Assembly: GCA_016584495.1 (NCBI GenBank)
Contig: WAID01000004.1
Coordinates: forward strand, 3,162,001-3,226,000
DNA length: 64,000 nt
Direction of reading: 5' to 3'
DNA from: Celoporthe dispersa
Lineage: Eukaryota > Ascomycota > Sordariomycetes > Diaporthales > Cryphonectriaceae
Numbering within the stretch: position 1 is the stretch's first letter; the number at the start of each line of letters is the position of its first letter. The translations under genes were made by a program, and so were the position numbers. This document shows positions 11,311 through 22,201 of this stretch, piece after piece. The notes below the pieces were generated by a model that searched no databases, was not told the origin of the DNA, and saw nothing but the letters and a program-made list of their open reading frames with translations.

Positions 11311-13385
11311 TTTGGCTGCGGTGGCTAAGAATCAAGCATCCAAGTTAAAAAGTCCTAACGAGTGTAGAGAAGGGTAATGTTATCGAGGAAACTTGCTCAG
11401 TCCTCCCCAGCTGACGATACGGCGGAACCCGCGTAAGTCTGGGCCATAATGGGAACAATAATGTTCAAGGCAAGGGGTGTTGGCCATGACTGTGCAAGTC
11501 TTCCCCGGCCATCCTTTTAGACTCCATGCTGAACGTCTCCCTTGAGTCGAAAAGACGTACGTCGCACGCCGAATTCCACCCGTGAGTAAAGCTACGCGGC
11601 CTGAATGTTGAAGATTCCAACATGACGGAAGCGAATTCCCGAATTTCAATATCCCTTCTGGCGTTGCTGATTGCTAGCGCGACGCGAAAAGCGCGACATC
11701 TTTCTTGCGTGGTCGAGACCATTACGGGGCTTGGTATAGATGTTGCGAGAATTGAACTCGTCTCATGCCTCGAGCACACAAATTTCGTGTCTCCTCGGAC
11801 TATGCTGCTAAAATACGCCAACGCGTCGTTCGGAGGGATAGTATCACTCTCGGCATGGAAATTAGCTGCAAAATAATTAAATGAAAAAAAAAAGTGCCAC
11901 CTTATGTCTCGGTGAGAAGAGCAGTGAGCAAATAAGAAACGAAATAACGGGAAAGGCCACCGGAAAGCCAATTGAAAGAGTAAAGCGAATTTCGCAAGAT
12001 GGACAAGACGATCGAGAATCGGGATGCGGCTTGACAGAAGCATAGCAAAAAAAGTGCTTGAAGAAAGAGGGTGGTCAATCCAAGGTTGAGACAGACAAGG
12101 GGTATAATTAAGACATCGAGGACACTTAAGTAGTGCGCGGGAGACAAGGATTGAAATTGAGACACAAAACGTAGCGCGCTGGAATGGAGCGAGAGGGAAG
12201 AAAGAAGGAAAAAAAAAAAAAAAGAGGATCAAGTGTGGGCTGACGACGGAGCACGGACATAGACGTGATAGAGCCTCCAGAAAGCGTGCAAACAACAGCG
12301 TGTCGTCTACTCTGAGCTCTTGGGGTGCTTAAGGTCGTCACAGGGTCTCCCCGATCACACCAAAACTCCTCACCATCTAGACAAGGGCGACCACAGCCTG
12401 CCAGCACCAGCACATCAGCCGACCGGCAAGATTTACGCCGAAGACGATCGCTGGCACGATGCGAGATGTAGCAGTGAGACAGCTCCCTAGAGTCCCATCC
12501 GGCATGAGTACGGTGGCACGGAAACTGATCAACTGACTTTGCTTGCCTGATCACGGACAAGCCGTTGTCCTTTTAGGTCTTATACATCGGAGACGCGACT
12601 GTATGGCGCTGATTGACTCTCGTCTGGCAGTCTCGTCGATGTACTCCTGCTCGAGGGGGGCCTCTTGAAGTTTGTCGCCCGTCTATTGTGTAGCATGCAT
12701 GTCCCTGGAGCCTTTTTGTCACGGTACACTCTGTCCCTGGGCGCATGTCAAGATAGGTGATGCTGGTGCTAGCTGGAGATGCCGTGACGACGGAGCACAA
12801 CACGGAGGACCTGCGCACAGGTAGTTTTCCCTCCCTGAGATGCGAGATCCGCAATCCCTTGCCAGAATCTGCACTAGGTGTTTTCATTGCGACGCCCCCG
12901 CTGTTGGACTGAAGACTGTAGGGCCTTTCTGTCGACCTGACGTCGCGACCGTCCTGTCGTTTTTGGCTCGACTGCTGTGGTTTTGACATCCCTAGACGTG
13001 AGTCATCTGGGTAGCGGCTAGCTTCTGGCTCGAATCCGGGACGGTTTGAAGCTGTAGTCCTGTCGCCTGTGGTATGGTGGTCGGCGTGACGAAAGTGACT
13101 CAGCCCCAAGCCCTCGATGCTGGAACTGAATTGGGAAAAATTTCATTGACGAGTAGACCGCCGAGGAGGCCATGCAAGACTTTACAGGAGGGACTTCTCA
13201 ATGTCACTTGCGACGGATTGTATCTGATCACAAAGCTGAACGTGGCCGAGTACCGACTGTGGATGGTATGCACCATGAGACCAGGGCACACAAAGACATT
13301 GTTCGTCGTAGGTCCTCTGCCGTTCACCGCAAGCATGACGAAAACTCTGTCGAGTCCTGTCCCACAGTCGGATGCCGGGGACTGC
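11311..13385. other. Upstream region of giant gene / 3' flank of kinase gene
   Basis: About 2.1 kb between two minus-strand genes. It carries a 16-A run near 12209-12224 and several short open frames on both strands with no family resemblance. The largest (11465-12295, minus) reads through poly-Phe and looks non-coding. It probably holds the promoter and a long leader for the giant surface protein. Confidence 0.5.
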
Positions 13386-14748
13386 TCACAGTGACACATC
13401 AAGTTTCATATACGGGTGATCAAGGGCCTGGGTAGGTCAGTAAACAGTCTGCAAAAGCTCTATGACCAGAGGAACAAACATCTTACCTTGGCAGCCGTCA
13501 TTCGTGCCGAGTCGTACCTCACCATCTTCTTGACAATATCGGCCCAGCCCTCGTCCACACCTTCTAGTATGTCGCCCCAAGGTCGGCCTTGAAACACTTG
13601 GTAGAAATCAAACGGTGGCGTCTTGAAGCTTTGTGCCTCGGGCCACGTCTCTCTTGTAGGAGTGCCGATGGTTTTGAAGATGCTCAGGATCAAGCCTAAC
13701 TGATTCCCGTCCTCGTGGACAGCCCTGGATTCGAACAGCGTCTGGGGCGGACGGCGCGCACACTCGGCCAGCATACATCCTGCACCCCACATGTCGACCG
13801 CAGTACCGTAAGACTTGTTGCCGAAGAGGACCTCAGGGGCACGGTAAGAGCCGGTACCGATGTCTAGGATCTTATCGTCGGCCGGCTCGGTATGCAATGA
13901 CAGCTCGGGGTGCCATGCCGTGCCGAAATCAGACAGGTAGGCCGGGCCATGAGGGGATTCCAAGAGGATCGCCTGCGGCTTGATGTCGCGATGGATGATA
14001 CCTCGGCCATGGATGTCCTTCAGTGCCTCGAACAGATCCGTGAAGATGGTGCGGATTTGAGCACTCTCCAGAGGCCCGTTGTCGAGCAGCCCTGTCAAGG
14101 TCAAAGGCATGTAAGGGAAGACAAGGGTGAAGCGTTGTTCATGATCGCGGAAGGTCTCCAGAAGGGGTATGCAGGGTCGCTTCAGCTGGGCGAGAATCTT
14201 GGCTTCGCGGAACGGGTGGTGGGGCGCAATGTTGTGTGTCTCGGTGACAACTTTCAAGGCACGATCTTTGCAACGGTACACCTCGGCTGTGACACCGCTG
14301 GCAATGTATTGGCAGTTTCGATAGGGTCCTATCCTTTCGCCCGACGCCTCCTCGACATCAACATCGCTGCCATGGCTGTTCATAAACGGCGGTGACGATT
14401 GCGAGGCTGTTGTGGGCTCCGGGACTCTGGGCTGCCAGGGCTGGGAAGTATTGCAAGCAGCATCATACTCCTCCTGTGTGCCAGTCAGCGCAAAACATCC
14501 AGTTGTAGGGCGGGTGCTAGTACTGACGCGTGACGAGGAAGACCTGTAGACTTCATCTTCAATCATAAAGGCAGTTCTGCCAGCTGCGAGCTCAGGATTG
14601 GACGCGAGTGCCCGCTGACTGGCTCGAACCACGCTTTGTTAGACGGGTTCCCAGCCAAAAGAGCTAGTATTTACCACTCACATGTTTTGAATATTGTCGT
14701 ACCGCTCAGAGGCTCTGAGCGGTGTCCGCCAGTCCTTTGCCCATCCAT
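13386..14748 (-). CDS. CMGC-type protein kinase, CAK/Csk1-like, with one probable base missing near the start
   Basis: Exons 14748-14682, 14618-13487 and 13427-13386; introns of 63 and 59 nt have good GTGAGT/GTAAGA donors and CTAAC/CTGAC branches. The kinase domain shows a loose glycine loop (ASGVTAEV), ALKVV lysine, HRDIKP catalytic loop, DFGTA, SYRAPEVLFG and the CMGC-type DMWGAG helix; the last exon supplies ALDHPYM. Resemblance is to fungal CDK-activating Csk1-like kinases, which phosphorylate the CDK T-loop. The first exon gives SERYDNIQNI in the kinase frame, but that frame has no Met; one extra base in the CCC run at 14740-14742 would put the ATG at 14746-14748 in frame and give 413 aa. 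The Mg-binding Asn of HRDxKxxN is Ala here (HRDIKPQA). Family is fairly sure; activity is uncertain. Confidence 0.82.
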
Positions 14749-16085
14749 GACGAGTTGCGGACAGGTTATCTCAGCGCGTTGAACCCTTGGTCATTTTTTT
14801 CTTTCCCCTCGTTTTTCGTCTCTTCCAGGCGGCGAGGTACATGAGGTTGTGGCTCCTCCTGTCGTCCTTGCGTAGTGGAGCTGCAGATGGGTCCTCGTTC
14901 CCCGGTTCATGCACGCAGCAAAGCCTTGTCTCTCATGTCCATTACGGTCCTTGTGAAGCACCCGGTATTCAGGGCGTGAGAAAGTGCGAGAGGAAGGGTT
15001 TGATTCAGTACCTGCACGGATTGACCAAGGACTTCTACGAGCATTGGAAACTGGACGAAAAGGAGAAGAGAACAGAAAGAACGAGAGGGCGAACCCTACC
15101 CCCTGCCTCAGCGTACCTCAATTTCTTGGTGCCTGGTGACATCAGAGCCAGTAACAAGACCCCTATCGTACATAGTACTATGTACGGAGGTACCAGAGTA
15201 CTCGTCGCGCCTCTGCAGTGGCTGGTTGGCTGGGTGCTGAATTTGCGGGCTGCCGCGGCAGCAGCAGCTACTAGGAGACCTAAAGGATAGCTGAAAAAAC
15301 GGCGCTGCGGGTGGCTTCTGCTCCTAACCATGCAACCATGCAACATGCAAGCTTAATGCTTTACACAGTAGCTCCCAGAATTTCCCCAATTTTACAGTGC
15401 CTGTCAGCCTGTCAGCCTGTCACCCTTGCCTTGGTGCGGGTGCCTCCCCCAGGTACACAGTACCTAGCTAGGCCTACCTTAGCATTGATTAAGTTTCCCC
15501 ATCCACCTCGGATCGAATCCACGGGCTTGGGTTTTGATGAACCCATTTCCAACAATCTGCTGCTGCTACTCCTCTACGACCGCCTCACCTTGCCTTACCA
15601 CCCACCCACCCAGCATCGTGTCGTCCTTGTCTTTTCAATTTCTATATCGTCAGAGCCACAAGGCGACCGCCACGCCAGGATTTACTACGCCCTACCTACC
15701 TATCCTTGGGGGCTACTGCGCTTTTTGCACTGGTCCGTATGCCTGCCTTTTGCGGACCCAGCCCTCATCTGGATGAGGCGGGCCATCTGACCATTCCAGT
15801 GTACCTGACCGTAATCCGCAGCGCAGCTTGACGACGAACCGCACCGTTGCTCCTCCCACGGACCTCGCACCTCCGAAACAATCCTCTCGGTCTTGTGCTC
15901 ACAGAACGCCCTCAACGCCTGTGCATCCTGTCGACCTTTTATTTCCTCACCCCATCTGCCGAACGAGCCGAGGCAGCCATACGAATGCCCCCCCCGATGA
16001 ATTGAGCCCTCTGGCAATTCCTCCCCCCCCCCCTGAAATTGCCGACATCAGGTTCGCGACGAGCCCACAACATTGATTCGCAACA
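14749..16085. other. Divergent promoter region, kinase / Syp1-like gene
   Basis: 1.3 kb between two divergently transcribed genes. It is pyrimidine-rich on the plus strand in the last 600 bases, as expected for a leader of the downstream gene. A short direct repeat CAGCCTGTCAGCCTGTCA lies near 15405. No gene is recognised. Confidence 0.5.
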
Positions 16086-19000
16086 ATGGATGACCTTCAG
16101 AGATCAGAATACCCGGCTATGCTGGTAAGCTCCCTCAATTGGCCGCGGCTGGCGGGACCAGGTCACTGCTGGTGCGACGCGTCGTGTTCAAAGTCCCTCG
16201 ACGACGGCACGCGCTGGTATTGCAATCGGCCTTCAAGGGGTGCCTGCTAATGTTTTCCCTCCGGTGCAGGCAAATTTGTCGCCTGGTCAGGCAAACCAGG
16301 TTGTCAACGAGCGCCTGAGGCGGATTGGCAAAGTCAACACCGAGATCGCAGACTGGCTTCAGGTATGACAGAGACTGGGGCAGACGAGACGGAACGAACG
16401 CCTCAGGCGTAGGACATGAACACTGAACAGCCGAATCGCAGGAGCGCCGACGCGTCGAAGACCTATATGTTGCTGGGCTCAAGAAGCTGCTCATGTTCAA
16501 GGTGCCCAACTCCGGGTCTGAGCTGGGGTGAGTCTTCAGAGCCCGTAGTTGAGCCCCGTAATCATACCTCGAGAGGGGTACTGACGGTTCTGTCTGTACT
16601 TCGCAGTATCTTTCAGCCCTCATGGGACAAGGTCCTCCGCTCCACGGACGCCATTGCCGCATCACATCACCTATTTGCCCAGCGGATTGAGAAGGACGTC
16701 GAGCAAGCCTTGCGCCAATTCCAGAATCGGAAAGAAGTACAGAACATGCAGACAATGTCCACGAACCTGTCGACGATTGCCAAGGAACTGGATGATGCGC
16801 GGGAGAAGGTCGAGAAGCTGTCTAAGAAAGGCGGCAAGGCCAGCGCCCTCAAGGTGGACACCGCCACCGCAAGACTAGAATCGGCGTCGTCGCAATGGGA
16901 ATCGCAGGCCCCTTTTATCCTCGAGACCCTGCAAGCCCTCGACGAGCAGCGTTGTAACCATCTCCGTGATGTGCTTACGCAGCTCGAAACCCACGAAGTC
17001 GATCAGTCGGACAGGCTGCGAGCCGCCGCGAACGACGCTTTAGCCACGATTGTGGAGGCCGATACCGCGCGGGAGGTCGAGAACTTTGTGTCGAGAGTCA
17101 CGGCAGGCAAGCCAAAGGTCGAGAGGAAGCCCGCGATGACGGAAAGGCCATCCACTATGACGAGGCAGTCCACGTCCACCAACGCCCAGCCTCCCTCGAC
17201 CGCAGACTCGAGCCTCGCGCCGCCCCCAATACCCTTCTCTCAGCATGAGGATAATCGGAGTGTCCACTCGATGCAGGGTGAGGAGAAGACTGGTATGTAT
17301 TCAGAACACCAAGGGCAACCAAGCCCTGCCAGGCCAGGCGACGTCACTGACATCTCGACTAGAATCTAAGTTGCGTAGTCGAATTGGGACGGTCTTTGGC
17401 CGACGGCGGCAGAGCATCCACGGGGGGTTCGGTCAGCTTTCTCCGGGCAAGAACAACGGCCCATTCAACCGTGCGTCCAGCAGTCATGGTCGACTGTCGC
17501 CAAATGCGTCTTCTAGCAATCTCGCCGGCTCGAGCGCAAATAGGCTGGACTCACTGGTGGAGGCTCCTGATACACCGGGGCTGCCCAAGCCTCTGGAGCC
17601 GGAACCGGCGACGGCCACAACGAACGGGACCCACGGCGCAAACGCTAGTACTACCGGCACGCCAGCAGCGCCAGCTACAGACATTCTGAACGGTGCCACT
17701 GCAGAGGAGATATTTGATGCTCCTCCGGGCCCGCCGCCGTCACACCTGAACAAGGAGGGCGTGCCGACCAAAGACAAGGATGGGTTCACAATACCACCTG
17801 CTGCCAACGACCCGATATCCCAGGCACAGAGGGAAGCGGCAGGCGAGATGGGAGAGGAGCATGATCAACTTTTCAAGCTGAACATACAAAATAGCCCAAT
17901 CGCCGAAGAAGACCCAGATGAAAGCAAGGCCGCCATAGCCAATGTTGCGAGCTCTCTTGGTGTAATGCCTTCCCGACGAACAGGTACAGTTCGTGGTCGC
18001 AGAGACGTGCGAAATACGATTTATATGCCGTCAAATGCCCAGATGCCTTCAGTGGATCCGTCCGGGTCTCTGTCGGTCGTCGCTGAGCCGACACAAAATC
18101 TGCCGCCATCCCCAGCGCTGCACGGTGCAAGCAGTAGCATGAGCTCAAAACCTTCTGCCATTCACACTTTGGCAAGCGAGGCCAGCGGGACCGCCACCAG
18201 CGACACGCAGTCGATCAGGAGCGCAGGTAGCCTCGGCAGTCTTCTGCACGGCAAGCACCCAGATCTTACCGCGCCTGGTCTAAACTCGAGCATTGTCGAG
18301 ACGGTATCCGCGACCTTTGAGGACGGTGTGCTCAAGTCTGTGAAAATCAATGGAGAGATAGCATTTGCGTACAACGGGGACGGGACCATCTCTGAAGGTA
18401 AGCTTGCCTCGGTCGTACAGAGTCCACAGCCAGTAACTATGATCTATGCTGACAAGACACCTAGCACGCGAAACTATCCGCATCAATGACTTCCCTAGCT
18501 TGGAAGCCATAGGGCCCAACCGAATCTTTGTCTCCAGCACACCCTCACCCGACGAGTTCCTTCTCGACCTCGCACACATCCCTGCCAGGGCTGCCACCCC
18601 TGGCTTCACCTACCGTGTGCATGCAGAGGAACCCACATCTGACTTTTGCAACTCACTGCCCGCTCCTCATCAAATCAGCATGGAAGCCTGCTCAGGACAA
18701 GCTCGGTCTCTTGCTGCAGTACAAGCTCAACCCCGAGTTCCTGCACAGCTCGAAGCCAGTGGTCCTAAAGGGCCTGACATTCGTCGCAACATACGAGGGC
18801 GCAAGGGCAAGCGGTGTGCAGACGAAACCCTCGGGAACGCACCTGAAGGAGAAGCACCTTGTCTACTGGCGCGTAGGCGACGTGTCTCTCAGTTCCAGCG
18901 ACGACGACTGGCAAAAGATTGTATGCAGGGTGATCGGTTCTGAGAATGGCCAACCAAAGCCTGGGACTATCGAGGCCAGGTGGGAGTACATCAGCTCGAG

Positions 19001-19211
19001 CACGCCTGGCGACGAAGGCACCCACGGAGGCATCTCCATCAGCAGACGGGGCGAGAGCAAAGGCAAGGAGAAAGCCACAGACGACAGCGGAGAGGACACC
19101 GAAGACGACCCATTCGCGGACGAGAGCGCCGCGACTTCTCCGAAGGGAGTCAGCTGGCATGATGTGCCGCTGGTGAGGAAGATTGTCAGTGGCAAGTACG
19201 AAGCGAAGTAA
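16086..19211 (+). CDS. SYP1: Syp1/FCHo-type muniscin: F-BAR plus C-terminal mu-homology domain (one-base frame break)
   Basis: Six exons: 16086-16124, 16270-16362, 16442-16527, 16607-17292, 17363-18397, 18465-19211. Phases fit throughout. The N-terminal about 260 residues form a coiled-coil F-BAR module (starts MDDLQRSEYPAML; includes FQPSWDKVLRSTDAIA). A long Ser/Pro-rich disordered linker follows, then a mu-homology domain (ETVSATFEDGVLKSVKINGE onward to VRKIVSGKYEAK). The family seeds clathrin-mediated endocytosis and binds Ede1/Eps15-type scaffolds at the plasma membrane. Inside the mu-homology domain the frame changes at the GG of 18628-18629, between YRVHAE and NPHLTFATHCPLL. Exons sum to 2,686 nt, exactly one more than a multiple of three, so removing one base gives an 894-aa protein. 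The break is probably a sequence error; a real lesion would remove the cargo/adaptor domain. Confidence 0.87.
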
Positions 19212-20108
19212 TGCCGAGCCAGATGGGCAGTGGTGAGAGATACTTGGAAACGGAGGGAAAAATAAGAGCCGCACCTAGGTCGCCTTCTACGGACCGGCTT
19301 ATATCCTGGGTGGGCTACTTTCTTGCATATTGACGGGGCATGTCAGATCTCTGGGACCAGGTTGGAAGGACTTGTTGGTTTCCTTTTCTTTCTTTTTGTT
19401 CCCTCTCTTCGTTTTCCTTTTTTCTTTTTTTTATTTATTGTGCATTCATGCACTGGACATGTTTCCAAGGGCAGCAGACATTTCTGTCTTTGACTCCAAC
19501 CACTTCTATACTATATACCATTTCCCCTTTGTACATTGTGAGAGGAAGTAAGAGGATGAATGCAAAGGCGCGTCATGAGGTGCGGAGAGACTTTTTTTTT
19601 TTTTTTTAAAAAAAAAGGGTCACCAGATGAGGGGAAAATATTTCATTGCATATACCAAGGATTAAAATCACTGCTTCGTTAATTACTTTGTCAATAAAAA
19701 CAAATCACTCCGACCATGCCACATGCCCTCCCCCATCTGTCCATCTCCCTATAGGCCGGCCCAATGGCCCACAGGCTTGCATGCCTGCATGGAACTACAC
19801 ATGGGAGTCCCTATGGCGGTGGGCGGGGTAGTGGTACACGCCTACCGAAGAAAGAAACCGCCAGCTATGCATGACGACACGAGTCACACGACAGGTCGAG
19901 GGAGGCGGGTCGAGAGGAGGGGGATCGAGGGGGCAGACGAGGGACAAGAAGCGATCGAGAACGGGACCGGGGAAAAGTATGGAGCAGAGTAGCTGGGCAG
20001 CAGAATTAATGCCCTTCAGCGCCATCCCTATATGATCACTTAGAGCGCCAATTTTCAAGAGGCATACAGAGTAAGACAGTCCAATTGTGAAGACTTGTGT
20101 TTGAGGAT
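19212..20108. other. Intergenic spacer with T16/A9 tract
   Basis: Holds the 3' UTR of the Syp1-like gene (T-rich 19370-19440), a 16-T run directly followed by 9 A at 19592-19616, and the presumed promoter of the esterase gene. No gene seen. Confidence 0.6.
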
Positions 20109-22201
20109 ATGAAAATGCGTATCAGCCCTCTCACTACGCCTTCACTCCTCCTTCTCTCGCGCACAGTCTCCGCCATCCTCGACTGTACCAACAACACAAT
20201 CCCCTCGCCAGCCATCTCCGGCGCCCAGATCCTCAGCATCACCGCCTACCCCATCTACAGCTGGCAGGACACCCCCCGGAACGACATTTGCTACGTGACC
20301 ATCACCCTAACGCACCCTGGAACGGGCGACGTCGTGAACAACTTCTTCGCCCTGCCCATCTCAACACCCTGGAATCGCGTATTCCAGGGCATCGGTGGTG
20401 GCGGGTACGCGGCGGGCATGCTGACGGCCGGCGCGGGCCAGACCGCCCTGGGGTACAGTATCGGCGCGACGGACGCAGGCCTGCCGACATCTGATCCGAA
20501 CTCAAGTCAGGACGCCTCGGGGTGGGCCCTCGTCTCGCCAGGCAACGTCGACCAGGTCCTCCTGCTCAACTTTGCTCGGCGCTCGGTGCACGACCTGGCC
20601 GGGTTGGGCAAGGCCCTCAGCGAGAGCTTCTACCGGAGCGGCGGCAGCGGCGGCGAGGGAGGACTAAAACGTGCCTACTGGAATGGCTGCAGCACGGGCG
20701 GGCGTCAGGGCCTGGCCGCGGCCCAGTACTACCCGGCCGACTGGGACGGCGTGTTAGCCGATGCACCAGCGATCCAGTGGAACGACTTCACTATGGCGCA
20801 GCAGTGGCCGTACACTGTGCAGAACAACGAGGGGTACGTGCCGCAGCCGTGCGAGCTCGCGTTCGTGGCAGCGCAAGTGGTCGAGGCGTGCGACGCGCTC
20901 GACGGGTTGGTCGATGGCGTCGTGTCTGCGCCGGCACTGTGCAGGTTTACCGCGCAGGGGCTCGTGGGGCAACAGTATACCTGCGCGTCCGGCAACGGCG
21001 GCTCAAGTGAGACGTTCAGCCAGAGGGCTGCGGACGTGGTGGACAAGATCTTGGGCGGGCCTAGGACCCCCGAGGGCCAGGTGCTTTGGTATGGGCTGGT
21101 CAAGGGGGCGAACTTCTCAAATACGGCGCCTAACATCGAGGGGGAACGAGACGGCCCAGCCGTTCACCGTCGCTGATTCATGGGTTCGTGGATTCGTAGC
21201 CAAGGACCTAGGCTTCGACACGGCGCATGTCTCGTACGCTGAGTTCGCGGGTATGGCGCTTGTCAATCTCCTTCCCCATCCTTCTCTCGCTGGACGGCCC
21301 AGTTTTGTTGACTCTGCGCCCGTCCAGATATATTCCTCCAGGGACACCTCCAGTACGACTCGATCATGGGCAGCGCGTCGCCCGACCTCGCCCCCTTCAA
21401 GCGCCGCGGTGGCAAGATCATCACCTGGCAGGGGCTGGCTGACGGCACGATCAACCCGCAGGGCACCATGTTTTACTATCAGAAGATCCTCGCCGTCGAC
21501 CCGTCTGCTTCCGACTTCTACCGGCAGTTCTATTCCCCGGCGTGGGCCACTGCGGCTCGGGCACAGGCGTCATTCCCACAGATGCGATCGGCCAGCTCCG
21601 TGCATGGGTTGAGAACGGTACGGCCCCGAGTGTCTTGCACGCGGCGAGTGCGTATCCCCTGAATGCGTCAAGCTCGGCCGTGGTGAACTCGACAGATTAT
21701 GTCAGGTTTCTCGACTTGTGTCCGTGGCCGGCTGTCAATAGGTACAATGGCAGTGGCGATCCGGCCCAGTCGGCTTCGTGGGAGTGTGCCAATGGTACCG
21801 AATGGGTAGAGTTCTCGGGTCTGAATCCGGGAAATTATAGTGTCGTTGGAGGGCCGGGGTGGTACGGTTCATCCTTTTCTGCTGTTGAGATGATGAATGA
21901 AGACCCGTCTGGGCCTATTAAATTCATTGTGGGGGTTCAAGATTCAATGCACGCTCGCAACTTCGCGGCACAGTGTTGTTGGACCCACGACCTGATAACT
22001 CGCTCTTTCTCTCGCTGTGTGTGTGTGTGCCATTGTATTGCTGTGTACACCGGGCAAGCAAAAGAACCCAGGTGCCATGCAGCTACCTCGTCCGCGGTGA
22101 TGACAACAGGGAGCCCATTTCGACGCAGAGAGGATCGCGGACCCGAAATGTCGAGTCCTTCTTACTGCAGCGCCCGTCCCTCTTGCACAGCCTGCTCATA
22201 A
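20109..22201 (+). CDS. Tannase/feruloyl esterase family secreted esterase (frame broken twice)
   Basis: Starts at ATG 20109 with a signal peptide (MKMRISPLTTPSLLLLSRTV). Family marks: FQGIGGGGYAAG, nucleophile motif GCSTGGRQG, Asp in WQGLADGT, and HC in GHCGSGTG, the CS-D-HC arrangement of tannases and feruloyl esterases that release phenolic acids from plant material. One intron, 21251-21327, joins AEFA to DIFLQGHLQYDSI. Two single-base breaks: an extra G in GGGGG 21140-21144 (NIEG to NETAQPF) and a missing G at CCCCGG 21535-21540 (FYSP to GVGHCG). Family-like sequence ends at WEC near 21787; the frame stays open to 22201, overlapping the end of MAD1 by 40 bases, and that tail is unsupported. 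Either a functional gene with sequence errors or a recent pseudogene. Confidence 0.8.

Noticed and set aside
11465..12295. 276-codon minus-strand frame
   Set aside because: Passes through a poly-A tract read as poly-Phe, has no domain, and lies in a probable leader or promoter.
13020..13045. CTCGAATCC T-arm-like sequence
   Set aside because: Stem is only wobble-paired and no acceptor or anticodon arms can be built around it; not a tRNA.
16135..16755. 206-codon minus-strand frame
   Set aside because: Antisense to well-phased exons and introns of the Syp1-like gene.
20097..20108. Earlier non-ATG start of the esterase
   Set aside because: The codon is GTG; the ATG at 20109 directly precedes the signal peptide.
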